This document shows, one piece after another, positions 1 through 7,679 of a stretch of 64,000 bases of DNA. Position numbers and translations under genes: made by a program. The notes beneath the pieces are model-generated. The model had not been told where the DNA came from. It saw only the letters and a list, made by a program, of their open reading frames with translations, and did not search any database. How positions within the stretch are numbered: the first letter of the stretch is position 1; each line of letters opens with the position of its first letter. Source of the stretch: Hymenobacter yonginensis (lineage in GTDB: Bacteria; Bacteroidota; Bacteroidia; Cytophagales; Hymenobacteraceae); NCBI RefSeq assembly GCF_027625995.1, contig NZ_CP115396.1:3472001-3536000 (forward strand). The letters are read 5' to 3'.

Positions 1-2070
1 ATAGAGCGGCTGGCTGCTGCCAGCGATACTGGAAGCCCCCCGGATCAGAACATTGTAAGACGAGTTGGAGCGGGTTATCTGCAAGCCGGATACACGACCC
101 TGTAATAGTTGGAAGATGTCGGAAAAAGATGCAGTCGATGGAATATCACTCAGCTTCAGCACGTAGTCAGCGTTATTGTGCAGTGAAAAGACAGACTGTT
201 CCGGCGGGGTAGCGCGGCTCTTCACCGTGACGTTGCGTAACAGAATGCTACGGGTGGAATCGGGCAGGTACTGCCGCTCCAGAACCTGCTGGCGGCGGCT
301 ACGCTGGCTGTAGGCAGCCAGCTCGGGCGCGGCGGCAGGCAATACCTGCAACGGCAGCGGCAACGGTGTGGCGGGCAGCGGCCACAGCTCATCAAGTTGA
401 ATCAGCACATCGGTGCTACCTTTCTCGGTGCGGGCCTGCAGGAGCACCTTGGCGGAGTCCTGCCCGGAAAATCCCTGGTACAGAAACCGGCCTGCATCAT
501 TGGCCTGACTGACATTAACGCTTTTGTTGGCCTGCTGATACAGAGTCAGGGTGCCATTGGGTATGGGCTTGCCGTTGGTGCGTACCAACCGGCCGCCCAG
601 CGTCAGGGTTTGTTCGGGCAGAAAGCGGTAGGCGGCTGCCGGCGACGCATCAGAGGCCAGCAGCTCACGCCATACAAAGCGGCTCCAGCCCTGCGTGAGC
701 AGCAGGTGGTCGAGGGCAAGCCGCGTTTCGGGCGTGGGGTTGCGGAAGTAGTAGCCGGGATTTTCCACGTAGCCTTTAAGCTCCGAAGTCAGCAACAGGT
801 GCGACTCAATGGTGCCAGTGGCAGGCAGACCGGCCTCATTTGCCACGGCCACCGATAGTTCGGCGCCAGTGGGCAGGCCGGCGGCATTATGTACTTCTAC
901 CTCCAGCGTCACAGCCTCACGTGCGCCATAGCGGGGCCGGTCAGGGCGCACAGTTACGCGCAGGGCATTCGGATCAGGCACAAAGGCCAGCCGCTCAGCA
1001 CGGGCAATCTGCTGCTCATCAAACAACGTGAGGTGCAGTACGCCAGCCGGCAGCTTGTCCTTAGACAAGGTGGCCGAAAATATTTCGTCGCCATTAATCT
1101 GGCCCTGGCCGGCATATACCAGTACCCCACGCACGTGGGCCAGCAGCCGTAGCGCCTGGGTCCTGGCTGCCGCCCCAGCCGCCGCCCGATGCCGGATCAA
1201 CACCCGTAGGGTATTGCCGATTTCACGTACGTTCATCACCCAGCCAGCGGGTTGCACTGCTGGCAGCGGATAGTCTGCCGCAGTGCCAGTAGGCAGCAAC
1301 ACACGGGCATGGTAGCGGCGGCAAGCAGTAGGACTGAAGCTAAAAGCACTCATCCCCAGTGCCGATGTGCTGAAGCTGCCCTGGACCTGGTTCTGGTCGT
1401 CGAGGATTTCGCCCCTCACGGCCAGGCCGGCACCGGTGGCATCCACTGCCTTTACTCCAACCACTGTGGATAGGCCCGCCACGTAATCGCCACCTTCCGG
1501 GAAAAACTGCACGTCGGGCCGAGACGAAGCCACCGGGCGAGCCACACCACGCCGGGCAGGCACCGCTGTGCCAGCTGAAGCACTGGCCGCGTCAGGTGCG
1601 GCTGGTGCTGTCTGCCACACGGGCACGCGGCGCGAGAAAAACAGCTGCTCACCAGCGTTGCGCATCCAATGGGTGTAGGCACGCACCGTGTAGACACCTT
1701 GCGCCAGGGTATCGGGCAGAGCCAGGTCGCCGTGCGCAAGGCCGCCGCGCAACGCCAACGTGCGGCGCAACAGCACCCGCCGCCCTGAAGGGCTCACCAC
1801 ATCCACATACAGCACCCGGCTCAACGAGTCAAGCTGATGTGAGTTGGCATTGGCCACATACGCCTTGAACCACACGGTTTCACCGGCCACGTAAGCCGCC
1901 TGGTTGAGATGCAGGTAACTGATTTCGGGTTGTGCTTCGGTGTAGAAGTCTTTAAGTCGAGTAGCTAAACGCTGTATGGCCGGATCAGGATTCTGGAAAG
2001 CCGTGAAAGCGGCAAGCGCCCCCAATGACAAGCAGGCGACCGGAAGCAGGCGAGAAGAGAAGGACGGCAT
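1..2070 (-). CDS. MG2-like / TonB-plug domain protein, copy 1 (3' end beyond the window)
   Basis: An open frame runs from an ATG at 2070 to the left edge without a stop, giving 690 visible residues. It starts with a signal peptide (MPSFSSRLLPVACLSLGALA). It then matches the neighbouring 849-residue gene along its length: an early segment with ISYLHLNQAAYVAGETVWFKAY, typical of alpha-2-macroglobulin MG2-like domains, later a carboxypeptidase-regulatory-like segment, and near the edge a TonB-receptor plug-like stretch (DIFQLLQGRVSG, then VLIRG). If it ends like its paralog, about 160 residues lie outside the window. The paralog has no beta-barrel, so this is probably a periplasmic or outer-membrane-associated protein and not a transporter (inference). 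It is a tandem duplicate of the next gene. The two upstream regions are unrelated, so regulation may differ. Confidence 0.8.
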   Translation of the reverse strand, partial: MPSFSSRLLPVACLSLGALAAFTAFQNPDPAIQRLATRLKDFYTEAQPEISYLHLNQAAYVAGETVWFKAYVANANSHQLDSLSRVLYVDVVSPSGRRVLLRRTLALRGGLAHGDLALPDTLAQGVYTVRAYTHWMRNAGEQLFFSRRVPVWQTAPAAPDAASASAGTAVPARRGVARPVASSRPDVQFFPEGGDYVAGLSTVVGVKAVDATGAGLAVRGEILDDQNQVQGSFSTSALGMSAFSFSPTACRRYHARVLLPTGTAADYPLPAVQPAGWVMNVREIGNTLRVLIRHRAAAGAAARTQALRLLAHVRGVLVYAGQGQINGDEIFSATLSKDKLPAGVLHLTLFDEQQIARAERLAFVPDPNALRVTVRPDRPRYGAREAVTLEVEVHNAAGLPTGAELSVAVANEAGLPATGTIESHLLLTSELKGYVENPGYYFRNPTPETRLALDHLLLTQGWSRFVWRELLASDASPAAAYRFLPEQTLTLGGRLVRTNGKPIPNGTLTLYQQANKSVNVSQANDAGRFLYQGFSGQDSAKVLLQARTEKGSTDVLIQLDELWPLPATPLPLPLQVLPAAAPELAAYSQRSRRQQVLERQYLPDSTRSILLRNVTVKSRATPPEQSVFSLHNNADYVLKLSDIPSTASFSDIFQLLQGRVSGLQITRSNSSYNVLIRGASSIAGSSQPLY

Positions 2071-2194
2071 AGTGGTATAGTTATAAAGAATACTCTTTAA
2101 CAACGAAGAAACTCTGAAATCCCTGCACTATAATCTGGCCGAAGTGATGCAATTAAGCACAAGAAAGCAGACAATTCTATGAAAGCGCTCTGTG

Positions 2195-2221
2195 TTACAA
2201 CCGAATACTGAACGCCAGTGG
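2195..2221 (-). pseudogene. Fossil of the extreme 3' end of the 7680-10580 gene (fragment B)
   Basis: 23 of 27 bases match the last codons and stop of the large gene ending at 7680. Read on the minus strand the fragment encodes PLAFSIRL followed by a stop, identical to that gene's C-terminus. Nothing upstream of it is alignable. It lies between the two plug-domain genes and is best read as a remnant of a former paralog. Confidence 0.5.
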
Positions 2222-2283
2222 AAGTAGTCTCCACAGCCCGGCGCCAACGGCCGGGCGCATGTATGAGGCGAGGCACCCAGCAG

Positions 2284-4833
2284 CTACCGGTCGGCCACCA
2301 CCAGCACGGCGCTGCCCGTCACCGGCTGGCCAGTGGCTCCGATGCCTTCCACCCGCACGCGGAACGTGCCGGGCTCGTCGGCGGTGTAGAACGTGAAGCG
2401 GGCCGGGCCGGAAGCGGGCACTGGCAGGCGCGGCAGCCAGTGCAGCGTGGTCGCCCGCGGGTCAGGGCGGTTGGCGGCCGGGGACTTCTCGTAGCCGGGC
2501 GCGTAGAACTCGCGGGGCCGGTAGTAGGCCGGCAGCTGATACACCACCACGCTTTGGTTGCTTTTTTCCTGGCTGTAGTCGTAGTCGGGGTTGCCGTGCT
2601 TGGTGAATACGGCAATCACGCCTCCCATTCCACGCATCCCGTAGATGGCTGCTGAAGGACCTTTCAGCACTTCGATCCGTTCGACCATCGACGGCGGAAT
2701 ACCCTGCAGGCTTTGCGTATTGGGTAGCTGAATACCATCGAGCAGCAGCAATGGTCCACCTCCACCAGTTAAGGTGGAAATGCCCCGGATCCGCACTCGC
2801 ACGGCATTAGCGCTATCGCTACGGAATATATCCATCCCTGATACCCGCCCCTGCAGCAGCTGAAAAATGTCGGTGGCATTGTCGGCAGCCGGAATGTCGC
2901 GCGTACGCAGCACGACATCAGCGCTCAGATGGATCGAGCGGGGGTCGTGCCGGGGTGGAGTGGGGCGGCTGCCTTTCACAGTCACGTTACGCAGCACAAT
3001 GCTGCGGCTGGAATCAGGGCGGTACTGCTGCTCCAGCACCTGCTGGCGGCGGCTGCGCTGGGCATACACAGCTACCTCGGCGGGTGGGGCAGCGGCCGAG
3101 GCCAGCAGCGGCAGCGGCGTGGGTTTGGCCGGCAGCGGCCACAGCTTGTCCAGCTTCACCATTACATTAGACCCACCCTTTTCGGTGCGGGCCTGCACCA
3201 GCACCCGGCTGGAATCCTGGCCCGAAAAGCCGGTAAACGTAAACCGGCCGGTGGCATCGGTCTGCCCGACGGTTACGCCTTTGCTGGCTCCCTGGAATAG
3301 CGTAAGGGCACCATTGGGCACGGGCTTTTCATTGAGGCGCATCAGCTGGCCACTCACCGTCAGGGTCTGCTCGGGCAGAAACTGGTAGGCGGCGGCCGGC
3401 GAAACATCGGAGGCCAACAGCCTCCCCCATACAAAGCGGCTCCAGCCCTGCGTGAGCAGCAGGTGGTCGAGGGCCCGCCGCGTTTCGGGCGTAGGCTGGC
3501 GGAAGTAGTAGCCGGGATTTTCCAAGTAGCCTTTCAGCTCCGAGGTCAGCAGCAAATGTGACTCTACATCGACATCAGTGGTGCCGGTGGCCGGTAGGCC
3601 CTCCGCCACCGACGCCACCGACGCCGACAGCTCGGCGGTCACGGGCTGGCCGGCGGCCGTGCGCACGTCCACCGTCATCGACACCACTTCGCGCAGGCCG
3701 TAGGTGGTTTTTTCGGGCTGCAGACGCAGGCGCAGCGGCGCCGGATCAGGCACAAACGCCAGGCGCTCGGCCCGGGCAATCTGCTGGTCGTCGAAGAGGG
3801 TGAAGTGCACGATGCCGGCCGGCAAGTCCGCTTTGGGCACGGTGGCCATAAAGGTTTCCGACCCCTGAATCTGGCCGGCACCGGTGTACACCACGGCGCC
3901 GCGCACATGTCCCAATAGCCGGAGCTTCGTTGGCGCCTGCATGGCTCCTTGTGGTGGCTGGTAGCGGATAAAAACCTGCAGATCGGGCCCGGCGTCGCGC
4001 ACGTTCAGCACCCAGCCGTCGGGCCGCACGGCCGGCAGCGGGTAGTCGGCCGTAGTGCCCGCCGGCAGTACTACGCGGGCAAAATAACGGCGCCCTGCAA
4101 CGGGCGTAAACGATACGCCTGTCATCCCCAGCGCAGAAGTACTGAATGTAGCATGCGGCTGATTCTGGTCGTCGAGAATGGTGCCGCGCACGGCTAGCCC
4201 AGTGCCAGTAGCATCCAACGCCTTCACGCCTACTATCGTGGCCAGCCCGGCCACGTAGTCGCCGCCTTCTGGGAAAAACTGTACATCGGGACGGGCGGCA
4301 GTGGTAGATTCCCGGCGGTTAGCACTCATTTCCTTGGCCATCAACCTGCTGCTGGCCCGTGATGAAGACACAGCCTGCCACACCGGTACCCGCCGCGAGA
4401 AAAACAATTCTTCGCCGCTGTTGCGCATCCAGTTGGTGTAAGCCCGCAGCGTGTAGATACCCTGGGGCAGGGAGTCAGGCAGCATAATGTCGCCGTGGGC
4501 CAGTCCCCCGCGCAAGGGCAGCATGCGGCGCAACGCCACCTGTTTCCCCGAGGGACTTATCATATCCACATAAAGCACCCGGCTCAGCGAATCGGGTTGA
4601 TGCGTGCTGCCATCCACGACATACGCCTTGAACCACACGGTTTCACCGGCCACATACGCCGCCTGGTTAAGGTGCAGATAGCTGATTTCGGGGTTCCCCT
4701 CAGCATAGTAGGCCTGCAGGCGGGTCGCCAGGCGCTGCATCACCGGATCGGCTTCCTGAAAAGCTGTAAAAGCAGCAAGCGCCCCCAATGACAAGCAGGC
4801 GACCGGAAGCAGGCGAGGTAAGGATAACGGCAT
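2284..4833 (-). CDS. MG2-like / TonB-plug domain protein, copy 2
   Basis: 849 residues starting at the ATG at 4833, with an N-terminal signal sequence (RLLPVACLSLGALAAFTAF). Residues from about 50 to 150 look like an MG2 domain (YLHLNQAAYVAGETVWFKAY). A carboxypeptidase-regulatory-like beta-sandwich lies around 480-545. A TonB-dependent receptor plug-like domain lies around 645-745, with DIFQLLQGRVSG, VRIRG, LLLLDG and VERIEVLKGPSAAIYG. The plug is followed by only about 100 residues, so there is no 22-strand barrel. Related proteins are common in Bacteroidota, usually annotated only by the plug domain, and their function is unknown. The protein probably sits at the outer membrane or in the periplasm. 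The adjacent copy 1 shows tandem duplication. Confidence 0.8.
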   Translation of the reverse strand: MPLSLPRLLPVACLSLGALAAFTAFQEADPVMQRLATRLQAYYAEGNPEISYLHLNQAAYVAGETVWFKAYVVDGSTHQPDSLSRVLYVDMISPSGKQVALRRMLPLRGGLAHGDIMLPDSLPQGIYTLRAYTNWMRNSGEELFFSRRVPVWQAVSSSRASSRLMAKEMSANRRESTTAARPDVQFFPEGGDYVAGLATIVGVKALDATGTGLAVRGTILDDQNQPHATFSTSALGMTGVSFTPVAGRRYFARVVLPAGTTADYPLPAVRPDGWVLNVRDAGPDLQVFIRYQPPQGAMQAPTKLRLLGHVRGAVVYTGAGQIQGSETFMATVPKADLPAGIVHFTLFDDQQIARAERLAFVPDPAPLRLRLQPEKTTYGLREVVSMTVDVRTAAGQPVTAELSASVASVAEGLPATGTTDVDVESHLLLTSELKGYLENPGYYFRQPTPETRRALDHLLLTQGWSRFVWGRLLASDVSPAAAYQFLPEQTLTVSGQLMRLNEKPVPNGALTLFQGASKGVTVGQTDATGRFTFTGFSGQDSSRVLVQARTEKGGSNVMVKLDKLWPLPAKPTPLPLLASAAAPPAEVAVYAQRSRRQQVLEQQYRPDSSRSIVLRNVTVKGSRPTPPRHDPRSIHLSADVVLRTRDIPAADNATDIFQLLQGRVSGMDIFRSDSANAVRVRIRGISTLTGGGGPLLLLDGIQLPNTQSLQGIPPSMVERIEVLKGPSAAIYGMRGMGGVIAVFTKHGNPDYDYSQEKSNQSVVVYQLPAYYRPREFYAPGYEKSPAANRPDPRATTLHWLPRLPVPASGPARFTFYTADEPGTFRVRVEGIGATGQPVTGSAVLVVADR

Positions 4834-5140
4834 AGACGAGTTGGATTAGACGACCCAATTTGCGGAGGATGTAGCGCGGCTGGCCTAGCCTCTAAAACTT
4901 GGGTTAAACAGGATAAAAAACGGTCGATAAATTCTAAAACATCCTCAGCAATAATTCCGCCTAAGTGTCTGGCAGCCGGCACCAAGATTCCGGCATTAAT
5001 TCTAATCTTCTCTTTTACAAACAAATAATAAACTCCAGCGACCCGAACATCAACACGTTAAACTAAGCACCTACCACCAGCCGTACACCGACTTCCAGCA
5101 ACGCAGTGCTTAATGGTAAGACTTGATGCGCAGCAACGCG
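4834..5140. other. Intergenic stretch without a supported gene
   Basis: 307 bp between the second plug-domain gene and the histidine kinase gene. The only recognisable content is the fossil fragment at 5067-5099. A short minus-strand frame entering the coding region from 5024 has no domain features and looks spurious. Confidence 0.5.
5067..5099 (-). pseudogene. Fossil of the 3' region of the 7680-10580 gene (fragment A)
   Basis: 27 of 33 bases match 7732-7764 in the large barrel gene, which there encodes EAGVRLVVDT. Here the translation is close to LEVGVRLVVGA. Fragment A and fragment B (2195-2221) match stretches of the intact gene that lie only about 25 bp apart. Here they are about 2.85 kb apart, with the second plug-domain gene between them. 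Confidence 0.45.
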
Positions 5141-6958
5141 CTAGCCATTGGGTACTGTCCAGTAAACCGTGAAAGTCGTGCCTTCACCTAACGTGCTGGC
5201 TACTTCCACGTGGCCGCCCTGGCTGCTCACAATCCGTTGCACCAAGTACAAGCCAACCCCTGTGCCATCGACGTGCGTGTGCTGGCGGGAGAAAAGCTGA
5301 AAAATCGGGTGGGCCGCATTCTCCACGTGCATACCCAGGCCATTGTCGCGCACTTCCAGTGCCAAGTGGCCTTCGGCAGTAGCAAAGCTGCGCAACACGA
5401 TGTGCGGAGGCCGGATTGGGTGGCTGAACTTCAACGCATTACTCACCAGGTTGTGCACCACGGAACGCACATTGGCCCGGCTGTAGCGGAGGCTTGGCGC
5501 TTCGCTAACCTGCACATCTACCCGGGCGCCGCGCTGCATAATCTCGGGGCGTAATCCCAGTAGAATTTCCTCCAGCACCAGCGCCAGATCCAGCACTTCC
5601 ACCGGGTCCTGCTGCTGCCGCTGAGTGCGCACAGTGGTAGCCAGGTCAATCAAAGTAGTATCCAGCTGCACCAAAGCCGAATCCACCATCTTCAACATCA
5701 GCTCCTGCTCGGAATCCGTGAAAGTGACTGAGCGCCGCAGTTCCTCAAACAAGCCCCGCAGGTTGTTGGTAGGCTGCCGCAGGTCGTGGGAAGCGGCGTA
5801 CACGAACGTATCGAGGTTGTGGTGAGCCCGCGAGAGTTCATCGTACTGGGTTTGCAATACCTGCCGCAGCCGGTACTGCTCCTCAATGTCGGAACAGGTG
5901 CCAAACCAGCGCGGCCCGTTTTCGGCGTTGAGCTGCCGGGCCCGGATGGTGTGCCAGCGGTACACGCCGTCGTGGCGCCGCATCCGGTATTCGCCTTCAA
6001 ACTCCTCGCCGCTGGCTACGCTCTGCACCCAGCGGCGGGCGGCAGCGGCCTGCTCATCGGCCTGCAGCAGCCCCACCCAGCCGGTTGGGCCCAGCTCGGC
6101 TTCCGTCAGGCCAGTGTACTCGTGGGTGTAGTGGTTGTAGTAGTCAACCAGGCCTTCGGCTGAAGCCGTCCATACCAGCTCCGGAATGCTGTCGGCTAGG
6201 AAGCGTAACTCTGCTTCCCCCCGGCGGCGGGCTTCGCTCAGCTCCCGCTCCTGATGGACTTCGGTGAGCGCACCGTGCCAGGATACCGGGGCGTCGGGCG
6301 GATGGACTTCGGGCAGCGACCGGCTAAGCATCCAGCGGTACATACCATCGTAGCGGCGCAGCCGGTACTCGAAGTTCCAGCCCGCTCCTGCCCGCCGGCC
6401 GGCTTCGGCTTCGTACAGCACACGCAACCGATCATCCGGATGAATCAGCAGTGGCCAGATGGCCGTCAGGTCGGCGGTGGGCGGCTGGCCGGTGAAGCGG
6501 TACCATTGCGGGCTGACGTAGGTGACTTTGCCGGCGGCATCGGTGGTGTAGGTAATGAGCGGAGCCGTTTCGGTCAGTACCCGCAGGCGGGCATCGAGGT
6601 GGCGGGTGGCCAGCAGCAGCTCGTGGGCACGCTGCCGCGAGGACTCCTGCTCGCTGACATCAACGGCCAGCAGCAGCAGCCCGGCAATCTGGCCCTGCTC
6701 GTCGTGGTAGGGCTGCACCGACAAGTCGTAGCAGTGGTGCGGGCCACAAGCCAAAGCCTTGGCCAGATAGTGTTCCCCAGCGCTAAAGATGCGCGGCAGC
6801 ACATCCAGCAGCACCGTGGGTAACGCCCCGGGGTGGTCGGCCACGCGCTGGCCTAGCTGCCCCTCGCCTACCAGCTCACGCATCCGGTCGTTGACGAAGG
6901 CGTACCGCAGGTCAGGGCCGGCCAGGGTAGCTACGCCCGCTGGCAGTTGGCGCAGCAT
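5141..6958 (-). CDS. PAS-domain sensor histidine kinase
   Basis: A soluble three-PAS histidine kinase; no transmembrane segment is visible. The PAS domains are at about residues 1-115, 120-240 and 250-370. The last two contain the IHPDD and LLQADE signatures and the YRLRRYDGMYRW / YRMRRHDGVYRW segments. A HisKA segment follows (FVYAASHDLRQPTNNL, phospho-accepting His about residue 391), then HATPase boxes: N box HNLVSNALKFSHP, G1 RDNGLGM, G2 GTGVGLYLVQRI. I use the ATG at 6958; a TTG at 6985 would add nine residues and cannot be excluded. The gene lies 118 bp downstream of the BLUF gene on the same strand, so the two may be cotranscribed. No response regulator is adjacent. Confidence 0.88.
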   Translation of the reverse strand: MLRQLPAGVATLAGPDLRYAFVNDRMRELVGEGQLGQRVADHPGALPTVLLDVLPRIFSAGEHYLAKALACGPHHCYDLSVQPYHDEQGQIAGLLLLAVDVSEQESSRQRAHELLLATRHLDARLRVLTETAPLITYTTDAAGKVTYVSPQWYRFTGQPPTADLTAIWPLLIHPDDRLRVLYEAEAGRRAGAGWNFEYRLRRYDGMYRWMLSRSLPEVHPPDAPVSWHGALTEVHQERELSEARRRGEAELRFLADSIPELVWTASAEGLVDYYNHYTHEYTGLTEAELGPTGWVGLLQADEQAAAARRWVQSVASGEEFEGEYRMRRHDGVYRWHTIRARQLNAENGPRWFGTCSDIEEQYRLRQVLQTQYDELSRAHHNLDTFVYAASHDLRQPTNNLRGLFEELRRSVTFTDSEQELMLKMVDSALVQLDTTLIDLATTVRTQRQQQDPVEVLDLALVLEEILLGLRPEIMQRGARVDVQVSEAPSLRYSRANVRSVVHNLVSNALKFSHPIRPPHIVLRSFATAEGHLALEVRDNGLGMHVENAAHPIFQLFSRQHTHVDGTGVGLYLVQRIVSSQGGHVEVASTLGEGTTFTVYWTVPNG

Positions 6959-7076
6959 CTGTTCAAATGGAAGATTCGGTGTCAAGCAATGTCAGCAAGG
7001 GCCCTCACCAGCCCTCAAGCCAGCACGAGCTAATTAAGAAATGAGGCACATCATCCACGCCAGCGCAGGCTGCTGC

Positions 7077-7535
7077 TTAATTCGGCGAGGCCTGCACGTG
7101 CGAATACGGCTGCGACGGATCGGGGCCAAACACCGCCAGCCGCACCAGATCCAGCAGCATGGCGTCGGCAATGGGCAGCGACTCCGGCGCGGGCGGAACG
7201 TAGTGCGGCATTAGAAATCCCTGCAGCGTCTGGAAACTGGCAGTAGCCAGTGGATGAAAGGCCATGGACCAATCAGCAAAACTGCGGGCGGCAATAGGCC
7301 GGTCTACCAACTTGCGCACGTGCGAGTGGCGGCCGTCTGAGGCAATGCGCTCAAACAAGCTGTCCACAATGGCCACTTCCCCCTCGAATAGCTGGGCAAT
7401 ATTGCCATGGCTATAAAACAACACCCCTGTAATGCCGTTGCGGGCATTATCGTGGCGACTTTGGTCGAGCAGGTGCTGTAATTCACTGTCCGTCAGCGGG
7501 TGCACTGCACGGCTCATGTATACGATATGCTTCAT
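7077..7535 (-). CDS. Short BLUF-domain blue-light photoreceptor
   Basis: 152 residues, essentially one BLUF (flavin-based blue-light) domain with a roughly 50-residue C-terminal cap. All residues known to matter for the BLUF photocycle are present, with the spacing of Slr1694 shifted by two: Tyr6 (HIVYMS), Asn30 (SRHDNARNGITG), Gln48 (NIAQLFEG), Trp89 and Met91 (FADWSMAF). The domain should therefore bind FAD and be photoactive (family knowledge). Short BLUF proteins signal by protein-protein contact. The PAS histidine kinase gene immediately downstream on the same strand is the obvious candidate partner (inference). ATG start at 7535. Confidence 0.92.
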   Translation of the reverse strand: MKHIVYMSRAVHPLTDSELQHLLDQSRHDNARNGITGVLFYSHGNIAQLFEGEVAIVDSLFERIASDGRHSHVRKLVDRPIAARSFADWSMAFHPLATASFQTLQGFLMPHYVPPAPESLPIADAMLLDLVRLAVFGPDPSQPYSHVQASPN

Positions 7536-7679
7536 GCTGCTAAAATAGAATGCTCATCGTTTTACTCTAGTGAGATTCCGCTAGCATAAACTCCCTGAGG
7601 CCAGCTCAAGTTTCAAGTGGCCGCCATTGCCTCGCTACTGCAGTGCGCACCATCAGGCCGGCTGCCCAAGCCGAGCCGC

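Noticed and set aside
4740-5024. 94-codon minus-strand frame entering the second plug-domain gene
   Set aside because: Overlaps the start of a well-supported gene in another frame and shows no domain or signal.
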